The notes under the pieces were generated by a model. That model was not told where the DNA came from and did not search any database. It saw only the letters and a list, made by a program, of their open reading frames with translations. Below, piece by piece: positions 36,001 to 43,773 of a stretch of 64,000 nucleotides of DNA. Location of the stretch: assembly GCA_949292445.1 (NCBI GenBank), contig CASEZU010000070.1, forward strand, positions 19,194 through 83,193, read 5' to 3'. The stretch comes from an uncultured Spirochaetales bacterium (lineage in GTDB: Bacteria > Spirochaetota > Spirochaetia > Sphaerochaetales > Sphaerochaetaceae). A program made the translations under genes and the position numbers. Within the stretch, counting starts at the first letter, position 1; every line of letters begins with the position of its first letter.

Positions 36001-36072
36001 CTGCTCTCGGAAGGAAATGAAGTCACAAGGGTATTCAATCCTTATGAGATAGTGACATTCATTGTAAGATGA
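33046..36072 (+). CDS. alpha-mannosidase (GH38)
   Basis: A 1008-residue glycoside hydrolase family 38 enzyme that removes alpha-linked mannose. Seen: VGSTHIDVAWKWPVRQTEEKA (metal His and Asp), GRWEAEGGMWLESD, LWLPDAFGFNGNIPQ with the catalytic Asp nucleophile near residue 350, NQFHDILPGSAIDEVY (zinc His), and a long C-terminal beta-sandwich domain. ATG 33046 has AGGAGG at the right distance. No signal peptide, so cytoplasmic, acting on imported mannosides. Divergent from the AraC regulator. Confidence 0.96.
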   Translation: MKSRKDRAAAILDYLEKAMFRNSCIVDGMETAAWHYGMPVTFPPENIEWKPFGRYGTWGGSDLHFLFRCRVCGREGRPLMVSLQTGDTNVWNLDNPQILMYLNGKLRSTMDAGHQTALLSEKCGSDETFELGFYAYSNKSEPLCTFRVTAAEPDAETIRLYFDIRNIMEAAELLQQDDEAYIAAYKALDAAIDVLDTRSYALLDGSTGKARKILAEYMDSRPESVPAVWAVGSTHIDVAWKWPVRQTEEKAVRSTLTALNLMDRYPEFRFLFTQPVLYEAVRKLRPDIFSRILERIREGRWEAEGGMWLESDCSLTGGESLVRQIIKGKRYFTEVLGAPESVILWLPDAFGFNGNIPQLMRKSGLKYFMTTKINWSDTHRFPYDIFTWKGIDGSEVLAYFISTTDYDPSGEIKDYFTTYNGLQDASQIKGTWQRFTNKDVTSDVLTCFGYGDGGGGTTYEMIENSRRLSKSVAGCPRTVIRGAREFFEHLEKNMDRSRLPKWAGELYFEYHRGILTSIAEEKKWNRKIENLTHDAEALSAMAPLPYPGDEFTAVWQTILLNQFHDILPGSAIDEVYETAFREYGEAEKMDREIISRALSSFASEGESCLAAANASGHERTALVEFGRALEGFRKQKTYDGRYLYLAEKLPAYGIGIISEESEEWGNVLEGTASSFETPFYAVRISANGTISSLYDKVNEREVIASGMEGNRIVSYEDRPVKYDNWNLEDYHLRKPYQWDCCSAPSVIENGPLRAVVEITFSSLSSKLTERIVFYRHTGRIDFTSFLDWDGDHQLVKAEFPVDVHAFSADYEIQFGSITRSTTDNTDWDRARFEVPAQRWCDLSEPGYGVSLLTDSRYGYSIKENVMTVSLLKSGTFPALKADRGHHEFTYSLYPHAGTWREAGTIMEAEDLARGAYPFLSGKIEPVSFASSDCPNVVIDTIKQAEDGNGIVIRAYEAYGMRNKAVIRTQAEGMIYESDLLERKTTLLSEGNEVTRVFNPYEIVTFIVR

Positions 36073-36087
36073 AGTCATAAGACGGGA

Positions 36088-36124
36088 AAACGGCTCCTGC
36101 TCGCGCACAGGAGCCGTTTCTTTT
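36088..36124. terminator. bidirectional terminator between GH38 and ilvE
   Basis: A perfect CGGCTCCTG/CAGGAGCCG stem extended by A-T pairs, with TTTCTTTT on the plus side and TTTT on the minus side, serves both convergent genes. Confidence 0.88.
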
Positions 36125-36132
36125 GCCGGAGA

Positions 36133-37158
36133 TCAGCAGATCTTCCTGATCCAGCCTTCCGGAGCCTCGATATCACCGTTCTGGATGCCGGTGAGCGTCT
36201 CACGGAGCTTGCCGAGGACAGGTCCGAATGCCTCCATTCCTGACGGAACCATGATCTTTCCTCCATGGTAATCGATCTCTCCGACAGGGGAAATGACGGC
36301 GGCAGTACCGCAGACACCTACTTCTGCGAACTCACCTACTTCTGCAAACGGAACGACCCTCTCCTCCACTGTAAGGCCCATGTACTTCTCAGCAACATAT
36401 ATCAGGGAGCGCCTTGTGATCGAAGGCAGTATTGTCGATGACTTCGGTGTCACGAGCTTGCCGTCCTTCGTGACAAAGAGGAAGTTGGCGCCTCCTGTCT
36501 CCTCGACGTTCGTGCGCGTCGCCGCATCGAGGAACATGTTCTCCGCATAGCCGTTGCTGTGCGCGATATGTCCCGGATAGAGGGACATGGCGTAGTTGAG
36601 ACCAGCCTTGATGTCACCAGTTCCATGAGGGGCAGCCCTGTCATAGTCCGACACACAGATCTTAAGAGGCTTGATTCCGCCCTTGAAATAAGGTCCTACA
36701 GGTGTGCAGAAGAGCCTGAACTGATACTCGGGAGCAGGAGCAACGCCGATCACAGGACCCGAGCCGAAGAGGAACGGACGCACATAGAGCGTCGCACCTG
36801 TTCCATACGGCGGAACCCAGGCGGCATTCGCCTTGACTGTCTGGTCGAGTGCATCGAGGAACATCTCTGTCGGGACCTCAGGCATCATCAGGCGGCGGGC
36901 CGAACTCTGCAGACGCGCGGCATTGAGGTCGGGGCGGAAAGTGACAATGCTTCCGTCCTTCTGCGTATAGGCCTTGAGGCCCTCGAAACATGTCTGTGCA
37001 TACTGGAGGACACCGGCACATTCAGACATTGTGATGGTATTGTCAGCTGTGAGCTTTCCCTCACCCCACTTGCCATCCTTCCATTCAGCAAAATAGCGGT
37101 AATCGGTAGGGATGTAGCCGAAACCGATCTCCGTCCATTTGATATCTTTCTTTTCCAT
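36133..37158 (-). CDS. ilvE: branched-chain amino acid aminotransferase
   Basis: PLP-dependent fold-type IV transaminase interconverting Leu/Ile/Val and their keto acids with glutamate. Seen: VLQYAQTCFEGLKAYTQKDG, RPFLFGSGPVIGV, GDIKAGLNYAMSL with the PLP Lys, LDAATRTNVEETGGANFLFV, and CGTAAVISPV. Its 341 residues are normal for the class IIa (eukaryote/Actinobacteria-like) form. An 18-bp near-tandem duplication gives FAEVGEFAEVG just before CGTAAV. Single gene ended by a strong terminator. Confidence 0.96.
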   Translation of the reverse strand: MEKKDIKWTEIGFGYIPTDYRYFAEWKDGKWGEGKLTADNTITMSECAGVLQYAQTCFEGLKAYTQKDGSIVTFRPDLNAARLQSSARRLMMPEVPTEMFLDALDQTVKANAAWVPPYGTGATLYVRPFLFGSGPVIGVAPAPEYQFRLFCTPVGPYFKGGIKPLKICVSDYDRAAPHGTGDIKAGLNYAMSLYPGHIAHSNGYAENMFLDAATRTNVEETGGANFLFVTKDGKLVTPKSSTILPSITRRSLIYVAEKYMGLTVEERVVPFAEVGEFAEVGVCGTAAVISPVGEIDYHGGKIMVPSGMEAFGPVLGKLRETLTGIQNGDIEAPEGWIRKIC

Positions 37159-37203
37159 CGTGCACCTCGCTGAAAATATAAGACAGATAGTAAAACTCTG
37201 CTT

Positions 37204-37602
37204 TCAGCTGTTCAAGAGAAGAGCGGCCACAGCATCGCGGATTCGGCTGTCAGAATCTCCCATATCGAGCTGCATGAGCTCATCAGGCGTCACCCAGCAG
37301 ATCTCCGTATGCACGGAAAGGTTCATCTGGGATGAAAGGATCCGGATCATGTGCGCTCTGAGATGATAGAGCGTGTCCTTGTTCGTGAAATCGAACGACG
37401 TGACAGTCTCCCCCACCTCAACGTCAGCCCCGAACTCCTCTATATACTCTCTTTTAAGCGTATCTTCGTCGCTCTCGCCCCAGCGCTGCTTTCCTCCGGG
37501 AAACTCCCACTTTCCGGAAAGGGCACCGCCCTCAGCCCTGTGTGCGACAAAAACCTTCCCCTGCTCTATGGCTATGCCAGCTGTAGTCGTTCTTTCCTGC
37601 AT
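37204..37602 (-). CDS. Nudix hydrolase (MutT-like, 8-oxo-dGTP diphosphatase type)
   Basis: 132 residues from ATG 37602. A perfect Nudix box is present (GGKQRWGESDEDTLKREYIEEFGA; given by positions 40-63: G-x5-E-x7-RE-x2-EE-x-G). The short length, KVFVAHRAEGGALSGKWEFPGG and the Trp-containing lead match MutT/CTP pyrophosphohydrolase-like enzymes that clean the nucleotide pool. I prefer ATG 37602 to 37623 because homology begins there and TATAAT lies 6 bases upstream. It follows the small membrane protein gene by 7 bases. Confidence 0.9.
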   Translation of the reverse strand: MQERTTTAGIAIEQGKVFVAHRAEGGALSGKWEFPGGKQRWGESDEDTLKREYIEEFGADVEVGETVTSFDFTNKDTLYHLRAHMIRILSSQMNLSVHTEICWVTPDELMQLDMGDSDSRIRDAVAALLLNS

Positions 37603-37608
37603 TCCCTG

Positions 37609-37614
37609 ATTATA
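37609..37614 (-). promoter_or_regulatory. -10 box next to the Nudix gene start
   Basis: On the minus strand TATAAT is followed by six bases and then ATG 37602. It overlaps the last codons of the upstream gene. Confidence 0.45.
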
Positions 37615-38011
37615 GCAGAACAAATGATGGGAAAAGAAAATGTACGGCAGCCACTGACAGTGTCACATATGCCAGCTTCTTCATCCTGAGCTTCTTTCCG
37701 GCAAGATAGGCATCGGAGCGCTCCCTGTTCCTCTCGGAATAGAGTATGCGGAAAAAGAATGCGAGGGCCAGGACAGATACGGCAGGAACAAGATCACCGG
37801 CTATCACGGGGCCGGGAGGCATGGGGAGGAAAAGCAGGGCAAGGAAGATCGCGATGCCGGAGATAAAATAGAGATTGAGGCGCTTCGTATCCTCCCTAAG
37901 CCTGGACTTTGCCTTGAGCATGAAGGAGAGCTTCCTCCTGTAAGAGTCCACCAGCATCAGCAATGCGGAGAAGACGAGATAGGAAACTGAGAGCAGGTAG
38001 AGCTGTATCAT
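37610..38011 (-). CDS. small integral membrane protein, unknown function
   Basis: A 133-residue protein with about four hydrophobic segments (LYLLSVSYLVFSALLML, LYFISGIAIFLALLFL, AVSVLALAFFFRIL, LAYVTLSVAAVHFLF) separated by basic loops (KAKSRLREDTKR, RNRERSDAYLAGKKLRMKK). I recognise no family. ATG 38011 has GGAGGTG upstream and overlaps the NAD(P)HX-repair gene stop by ATGA, so it is co-translated with that gene. It may sit in the inner membrane; nothing indicates a substrate. Confidence 0.75.
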   Translation of the reverse strand: MIQLYLLSVSYLVFSALLMLVDSYRRKLSFMLKAKSRLREDTKRLNLYFISGIAIFLALLFLPMPPGPVIAGDLVPAVSVLALAFFFRILYSERNRERSDAYLAGKKLRMKKLAYVTLSVAAVHFLFPSFVLL

Positions 38012-39375
38012 CTGCACCTCCCGGTTTCCGCTATAAGCTCCTCCGCAGAGTAATAACCATAACGCTCATGTGCCTTTCTGCCGGCTCTCTGGTGGAGTAT
38101 CACTCCGTCTCTTGCGGCATCCCGGACGCTCTCCCCTTCCGCAAGCAGCGCCCCGATGATTCCCGCAAGCACATCGCCCGATCCTGCAACACCCAGCGAG
38201 GGATTTGAACCGTCATAGATCAGTACCTCATCTCCCCCGGTGATCCAGACGACGGAGGACTTGAGGACAACGAAGCACTCGCACTCTGCTGCAAGCCTCC
38301 TGAGAGATACGGCAAGGGTACGGCTCTCTCCGAGGCCGTCAGGCAGTGAGAGGGCGGCCATGAGACGGCGGTACTCCCCTATATGAGGTGTAAGCACAGC
38401 ACGATAGCCGAACTTCCGTCCGGGAACGAATTTCAGTGCATCGGCATCCACAACCATGTTCCTTCCGGAAGCCACAGCTTTATCAAACAGGGTCTCATCC
38501 CCGTCATCCCATCCCGGTCCGGCGACAATGGCGTTGTAGCGCGTGAGATCGGCATCACATGGAGATGAGATGATCACAGCGGGATTCTCATCCCTTATGC
38601 GCTCCGAGTCAGTGACAATCGTGACAAGGCCGGCACCGGAGAAGAACGCAGCCCTCGCCGCGAGACGCGGAGCCCCTGTATACCTTTCAGAGCCTCCGAG
38701 AATGGCAAGATGCCCTCTTGTGTTCTTGTAATCGGAAGAGGAGAAGGAAGGAAGCTGCGAATCCCCGTCATCTATCAGATATATTCCCTCAGGGCTTTCC
38801 CTGAGACTTTCCTCCGGGAAGCCCGGATTAAAGAGAAGGATCCGCCCTGCCCTGCTTCTGAGAGACGGTTCATAGAGGACATCCTTCAGTGTCATCAGAG
38901 CGACAGTGCAGTCAGCCTCGACAAGCCCTGCCGAAGGTACATCTACTGATATCACCGTGGATGCGGTACGGGCCTCTGCTGCGGCCTTTATTGTGCGCTC
39001 ATCTGCCGTGCCATGGAAGCTGAAGCCGAAAAGCGCATCGAAGACTGTGTCATACTCTGATGCAGATGCGGCGGCGGGAATAAGAGAAGAAAGGGATCTG
39101 CGCCTCCTGAGATTCTCCGGATTGCCCCTGTCAGAGAGGAAGAACAGCTCAGTCTCGTATCCATCTGAAGAGAGAAGCCTCGCAATCTCAAGGCCGTCAG
39201 ACCCGTTGTTCCCCGGCCCTACCATGACAAGGACACGGCCATGAACCATCTCCCTTGTGAGCCGGTACACACCAAGCGCGGCACTGTCTATGAGGGCGCT
39301 CTCGCTGAGCTGGCAGCTTTCAATGAGGCGGTGATCCAGCCCGGCTGCTGATGATAGGGAGAGAATCGGCTGCAT
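38008..39375 (-). CDS. nnr: bifunctional NAD(P)H-hydrate epimerase/dehydratase
   Basis: Repairs hydrated NAD(P)H. Residues about 1-200 are the epimerase (YjeF_N) domain with GPGNNGSDGLEIARLL, VFDALFGF and SVDVPSAG. Residues about 215-455 are the ADP-dependent dehydratase with GHLAILGGS, AGPGW, VVDADAL, LTPHIGEY, VVLKSS and GVAGSGDVLAGIIGALLA. The N-domain has SVDVPSAG where VDIPSG is usual. A TATGAT box lies 6 bases before the ATG, with no Shine-Dalgarno. First gene of a three-gene set with the membrane protein and Nudix hydrolase; pairing of two metabolite-repair enzymes makes sense. Confidence 0.95.
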   Translation of the reverse strand: MQPILSLSSAAGLDHRLIESCQLSESALIDSAALGVYRLTREMVHGRVLVMVGPGNNGSDGLEIARLLSSDGYETELFFLSDRGNPENLRRRRSLSSLIPAAASASEYDTVFDALFGFSFHGTADERTIKAAAEARTASTVISVDVPSAGLVEADCTVALMTLKDVLYEPSLRSRAGRILLFNPGFPEESLRESPEGIYLIDDGDSQLPSFSSSDYKNTRGHLAILGGSERYTGAPRLAARAAFFSGAGLVTIVTDSERIRDENPAVIISSPCDADLTRYNAIVAGPGWDDGDETLFDKAVASGRNMVVDADALKFVPGRKFGYRAVLTPHIGEYRRLMAALSLPDGLGESRTLAVSLRRLAAECECFVVLKSSVVWITGGDEVLIYDGSNPSLGVAGSGDVLAGIIGALLAEGESVRDAARDGVILHQRAGRKAHERYGYYSAEELIAETGRCR

Positions 39376-39381
39376 GGAGCC

Positions 39382-39387
39382 ATCATA
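39382..39387 (-). promoter_or_regulatory. -10 box next to the nnr start
   Basis: TATGAT on the minus strand, 6 bases before ATG 39375, with no Shine-Dalgarno between: candidate leaderless start. Confidence 0.45.
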
Positions 39388-39442
39388 CAGCCTGAGCGGA
39401 ATATTGTCACTTGACTACAGCAACCTTTCAGTCTAGTGTTCA

Positions 39443-39516
39443 GGAAGTCTAGGGGTGGCTTCGGCCTGAGATCATACCCTACAACCTGATCTGGACAATA
39501 CCAGCGTAGGGAACGG
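39443..39516 (+). promoter_or_regulatory. TPP (thiamine pyrophosphate) riboswitch
   Basis: The Thi-box core is directly readable: GGGGTGG at 39452, CTGAGA at 39466-39471, ACCC, then ACCTGATCTGG from 39484 and CCAGCGTAGGGAA at 39501-39513. These are the pyrimidine- and pyrophosphate-binding arms. It lies 43 bases upstream of thiB. No clear T-run terminator follows, and the Shine-Dalgarno (AAGGAGA at 39547) is close, so control of translation start is the simplest inference. Confidence 0.96.
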
Positions 39517-39558
39517 CATCCTCAAGATCCCCGGGCAATACTTTTCAAGGAGACAGCT

Positions 39559-40572
39559 ATGAAGAAGGCAATCTCTGCCGTGCTGATCGCACTCACCGCC
39601 ATGACGGCGGTTGTGGCGCAAGGAACTGTCGAGAACGATGTCCTCACAGTCTATGCCTATGATTCATTTGCAAGTGACTGGGGTCCTGCGGGTACGCTGA
39701 TCCCGAAATTCGAGGAGGAGACAGGAATAAAGGTCAACCTCGTCAGTGCAGGGGACGCGGTGGAGATGATCTCCCGCGTCGAGCTCGAGGGAGAGGGAAC
39801 GGAGGCAGATGTCATCCTCGGTATCACGGATGATTTCGCATACAGGGCCTATCCGTATCTCGAAAGCTATGACTCCCTGGTCCTCAGCGATATTCCCGAT
39901 GAGCTTGAGTTCGATCCTGAGAACCGCCTGATCCCCTTCGATTACGGTGCGTTCGCATTCGTATGGGACTCCGAGTGCGGCCTGGACAAGCCTGAATCAC
40001 TTTCAGGCCTCACCAAGGAGGAATACAAAGATAAGGTCATCCTCATCGACCCCAGGACCTCATCGGTAGGCCTCGGTCTTCTTCTCTGGACATACAATAT
40101 CTACGGGGACGGAGATGAGTTCAGCGCCTGGTGGGAAGCGATGAAGGAAAACGCGCTCACAATCGCTGACGGCTGGTCATCTGCTTACGGTCTCTTCACT
40201 GAGGGAGAGGCCCCGATAGTCCTTTCATACACGACAAGCCCTGTGTACCATGTCATGAATGACAACACGACGCGCTACCAGGCACTCGTCTTCCCTGAAG
40301 GCCATGAGGCGACAATAGAGGGAATCGGTATCGTGAAGGGAACAGACAAGAGGGCGGAGGCTGAGAAGTTCGTCGACTTCATCCTCACGGAAGCACAGCT
40401 CGACATCGCCATCGCGAACTCAATGTATCCTGTCAATAGCGCAATTGAACTGCCTGAGGCATTCGACTATGCTCCGAAACCCGCGACCATGTTCAGAAGC
40501 GGTGCCACATCCCCTGAGAAGACAGAGGAACTGCAGAACGAGTGGCTCGGAATAATGACCGGAGCGAACTGA
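39559..40572 (+). CDS. thiB: thiamine ABC transporter, periplasmic binding protein
   Basis: Binds thiamine or its phosphates in the periplasm for import by ThiPQ. Signal peptide MKKAISAVLIALTAMTAVVAQ. Seen: LTVYAYDSFASDWGPAG, ITDDFAYRAY, FDYGAFAFVWDS, and the strongly conserved SSAYGLFTEGEAPIVLSYTTSPVYH. Length 337 is normal. AAGGAGA precedes the ATG. First gene of the riboswitch-controlled thiBPQ operon. Confidence 0.95.
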   Translation: MKKAISAVLIALTAMTAVVAQGTVENDVLTVYAYDSFASDWGPAGTLIPKFEEETGIKVNLVSAGDAVEMISRVELEGEGTEADVILGITDDFAYRAYPYLESYDSLVLSDIPDELEFDPENRLIPFDYGAFAFVWDSECGLDKPESLSGLTKEEYKDKVILIDPRTSSVGLGLLLWTYNIYGDGDEFSAWWEAMKENALTIADGWSSAYGLFTEGEAPIVLSYTTSPVYHVMNDNTTRYQALVFPEGHEATIEGIGIVKGTDKRAEAEKFVDFILTEAQLDIAIANSMYPVNSAIELPEAFDYAPKPATMFRSGATSPEKTEELQNEWLGIMTGAN

Positions 40573-40609
40573 GACACTATCCGGCTATAATATGATGAGG
40601 AGGCATGCA

Positions 40610-42235
40610 ATGCGGAAAAACGGATCCGGATACTACCTGCTGAGAGCGCTGCCGGGGATCCTTATCCTCACGCTGCTCTTCCTCATCCCTCTCGCATTCA
40701 CATTCAGCTATGCGTTCAGGGACAGCGGCAAGGCACTGATTGAAGTGTTCACCGACAGGTACACATACCGTCTGCTGGTGTTCACGCTCGAGCAGGCCCT
40801 GCTTTCCGCGGCTGTGTCAGTCGCAGCCGCCCTGCCCCTTGCGGCATTCTTCGCCAGATACACGTTCCCGGGGCGGAGCGCCGTGCTCACGCTCTCGGGG
40901 CTGTCATTCACGATACCGACAATCCTTGTGGTGCTCGGCTTTGTCATCTGGTACGGAAACAACGGCATGCTGAACACTCTGCTGATGAAGCTCACGGGAA
41001 AGGATTACGGCATCCTCTCCATACTCTACTCTTTCAAGGCGATAATCCTCGCACATGTCTATCTCAACTTTCCCATCGCCTTCCTGCTGCTGACAAATGC
41101 CTGGACAGAGCTTCCGGATACACCGGAGAAAGCTGCGTACACGCTGGGTGCCGGCCGCTTGAGGACATTCCTCCGTGTCACGCTCCCCCGCCTGGCCCCT
41201 TCTGTCCTCTCTGCATTCATCCTGATATTCCTCTTCTGCTTCTCCTCATTTTCGATAATCCTCGTGCTGGGAGGCAGTCCGGCATACTCGACATTCGAGA
41301 CCGAGATATACAGGAGGGTGCACATCAACGTGGACAGGGAGGGCGCGGCGGCACTCTCGCTTTTCTCCTTCTTTGTCACCGGAGCAATGCTGATCATCAC
41401 AAGCCGCGGGCGCAGGGCAGAACGCGCGGAAAGGAAGAAACGGACACTGATCAGGGCAAGGGGAAAGGCGCTCATCTCGGCGCTTCTGCTGATGCTTCTC
41501 ATCCTCCTTTTCATCCTGCCGCCAATGCTGTCAGTCGTATACAGGGCCTTCTACACAAAGGCCGGAGCCTTCACGCTGAAGGCATGGAATGACATCGCAG
41601 CAGGAAGCACGGGCCACATGAGCACTGCGCTAAACGGAATCATCAACAGTTTCCTCATTGCCCTTGTCACGGCAGCGCTTGCAGTGATGCTTGGCTCAAG
41701 GATTGCTGCGGCTGCAGCGAAACGCGGCTCCTGGCTGCTGCCGGTGCTCTCATCACTGCCGATGGCAACAGGATCGGTGACACTGGGCCTGGGCTTCTCA
41801 TTCCTGGCCGCCACGATAGGTCACGATTCGCTCATTCTCTCATACCTTCTTGTAGGTGTAGCACATCTGACGATAGTCCTGCCATTTGCAGTGAGGACCA
41901 TCACTCCGGGAGCAAAAGCGATCCCGGACTCGCTGGCTGCGGCAGCATACACGCTTGGAACCGGAAAAGGACGCACTGCGAGGAAGGTCGAAGCACCGCT
42001 TCTCGCTCCATATAAAAGGAAAGCATTCGCATTCGCGTTCGCGCTCTCGCTGGGAGAGGTAAACGCGACGCTGACACTCTCAGACGGGCATGTATCCACC
42101 CTGCCCATCCTGATCTACAGAATGATCGGGTCATACAATTATCAGGGCGCGGCCGCATTGGGAACGCTGCTGCTTGCCGAGGCCCTGATCATCTTCGCCA
42201 TCGGAGAAGGAGGAAGAAAGCATGCCGTTTCTTGA
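40610..42235 (+). CDS. thiP: thiamine ABC transporter permease
   Basis: A 541-residue inner-membrane protein with about 12 helices, a fusion of two permease units as usual for ThiP. Two EAA-like loops are seen: AAYTLGAGRLRTFLRVTLPRLAPS (about 175-200) and AAYTLGTGKGRTARKVEAPLLAP (about 445-468). I start at ATG 40610 because AGGAGG lies 6 bases upstream; the ATG at 40592 has no such site. It overlaps thiQ by 14 bases. Confidence 0.95.
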   Translation: MRKNGSGYYLLRALPGILILTLLFLIPLAFTFSYAFRDSGKALIEVFTDRYTYRLLVFTLEQALLSAAVSVAAALPLAAFFARYTFPGRSAVLTLSGLSFTIPTILVVLGFVIWYGNNGMLNTLLMKLTGKDYGILSILYSFKAIILAHVYLNFPIAFLLLTNAWTELPDTPEKAAYTLGAGRLRTFLRVTLPRLAPSVLSAFILIFLFCFSSFSIILVLGGSPAYSTFETEIYRRVHINVDREGAAALSLFSFFVTGAMLIITSRGRRAERAERKKRTLIRARGKALISALLLMLLILLFILPPMLSVVYRAFYTKAGAFTLKAWNDIAAGSTGHMSTALNGIINSFLIALVTAALAVMLGSRIAAAAAKRGSWLLPVLSSLPMATGSVTLGLGFSFLAATIGHDSLILSYLLVGVAHLTIVLPFAVRTITPGAKAIPDSLAAAAYTLGTGKGRTARKVEAPLLAPYKRKAFAFAFALSLGEVNATLTLSDGHVSTLPILIYRMIGSYNYQGAAALGTLLLAEALIIFAIGEGGRKHAVS

Positions 42236-43199
42236 AGTCAGGAATCTGGAGAAGAAATACAAGGATTTCACCCTCTCGGTCTCGTTCGGAGTCGAGGAAG
42301 GGGAATTTCTATGCATAATAGGCCCCTCAGGATCAGGGAAATCCACCCTGCTCTCGCTCATAGCGGGGCTGGACAGGCCGGATAGCGGGACGATCACGCT
42401 CGGCGGCAGGGACATCACAGGAGAGAGGATCCAGGAACGCGGGATCGGCATGGTCTTCCAGGACTTCACGCTTTTTCCTTCAATGAATGTGGAGAAGAAC
42501 ATACAGTTCGGCATGAAGACAAAGAAGAAAGCAGAGCGGAAGAAGCTCTCCGATGCCCTGCTCTCCGTCGTCGATCTTGAAGGATACGGCAAACGCTCCG
42601 TCTCATCCCTCTCCGGAGGCGAGGCACAGCGTGTCCAGCTTGCGAGGGCGCTTGCAGCGGAGCCCAGGATACTTCTGCTGGATGAGCCCCTTTCAGCGCT
42701 GGATGCTCCACTGAGAAAGAGCATCAGGAATTCAATCAGGGCTATCCATGACACGCTGGGGATCACGATGCTCTACGTCACGCACGACAGAGAGGAGGCC
42801 TTTGCCATATCAGACTCCATCATGATCATGCACGATGGAAAAACAGCCGCAATGGGAACGGCTGAGGAGCTGTACAGACATCCGAAAGACCTCTTTACAG
42901 CATTCTTCACGGGAGAGGGGACGACACTTCCGTCGCATCTGGTGTTTGAGAATGATGAGGGTACGCTCTTCTTCCGCCCGGAGGATGCCGTAATAGCGGA
43001 AGAGCTGATCGATCCCTCATCCTATCCGATGCATGTAGTTTTTCCAGATGCCCAGATCCTCTCCTGCGAGTTCAGCGGCTCAGGCTACATGCTCGGTCTT
43101 GAATACCGCGGCTATCCGATACTCTGCCAGAGCGCAACCAAGCCGAAGAGAAAGAATGTCTCTGTGATGATTCTCCGCGAAAGCCTCCTGACGCTCTAG
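42222..43199 (+). CDS. thiQ: thiamine ABC transporter ATPase
   Basis: Energises ThiBP import. Seen: Walker A GPSGSGKST (34-42), Q-loop MVFQDFTLFP, signature SSLSGGEAQRVQLARALA, Walker B ILLLDEPLSALD, and switch His in TLGITMLYVTHDREEA. At 325 residues it is about 90 longer than E. coli ThiQ; the extra C-terminal part (RPEDAVIAEELI, SCEFSGSGYMLGLEYRG) looks like a TOBE-type domain seen in other importer ATPases. Last gene of thiBPQ. Confidence 0.93.
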   Translation: MPFLEVRNLEKKYKDFTLSVSFGVEEGEFLCIIGPSGSGKSTLLSLIAGLDRPDSGTITLGGRDITGERIQERGIGMVFQDFTLFPSMNVEKNIQFGMKTKKKAERKKLSDALLSVVDLEGYGKRSVSSLSGGEAQRVQLARALAAEPRILLLDEPLSALDAPLRKSIRNSIRAIHDTLGITMLYVTHDREEAFAISDSIMIMHDGKTAAMGTAEELYRHPKDLFTAFFTGEGTTLPSHLVFENDEGTLFFRPEDAVIAEELIDPSSYPMHVVFPDAQILSCEFSGSGYMLGLEYRGYPILCQSATKPKRKNVSVMILRESLLTL

Positions 43200-43251
43200 A
43201 TTTTCCTGACCGCATCAGCGGGATAAGGCGTATCAGGGTAAGGAGGCAAGG

Positions 43252-43773
43252 ATGAGAACACCTTTGATCGCCCTGACGCTTTTGCTGTCTGCTCCGCTCC
43301 TTTCCGGAGCAGTCTGGGCTCCGTCTGCAGGACTGTCAGTGAATTACCATGGCAGCATATATGAACAAGAAGGGACATGGAGCACAATCGAACCAGCTGC
43401 AGAGCTTTCACTGCTCTCCATAGCCCTCTCGGAAAAGCACATTCTCTCGCTTCCCGTAGAGCTCGGCTACATCGCGGACAGCGGGATCAGCGGACGGCTG
43501 AGAGCTGCGGGAGCGATATCCGGCACGCTGTCGCTGCGCTATGAGTACATCGCCTCAAGATTCATAGGCATCGCGGCCTCCCTCGAGACTTCCATACTCT
43601 GGCACATTAAGCAGGAGGCAGCTTCCTGGAGATTCGGAGCGGGAGCCGCGCTGAACATCTATGCAGCAAAAGCACTCGCCGTGACCTTTCCATTCTCTGC
43701 ATCATGGAGCCGTGGAGTTATGAGCTTCACCATCGGGGCGGGAATCCGCGTCCTCCTTGGAGGCGGCATATGA
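43252..43773 (+). CDS. hypothetical secreted, beta-rich protein
   Basis: 173 residues with a signal peptide (MRTPLIALTLLLSAPLLSGAVWA). The mature part alternates hydrophobic and polar residues (GLSVNYHGSIYEQ, SLRYEYIASRFIGIAASLE, MSFTIGAGIRVLLGGG), as in small outer-membrane barrels. No family recognised. AAGGAGGCAAGG precedes the ATG, and its stop overlaps the caspase-like lipoprotein start by ATGA, so the two are co-translated. Confidence 0.7.
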   Translation: MRTPLIALTLLLSAPLLSGAVWAPSAGLSVNYHGSIYEQEGTWSTIEPAAELSLLSIALSEKHILSLPVELGYIADSGISGRLRAAGAISGTLSLRYEYIASRFIGIAASLETSILWHIKQEAASWRFGAGAALNIYAAKALAVTFPFSASWSRGVMSFTIGAGIRVLLGGGI

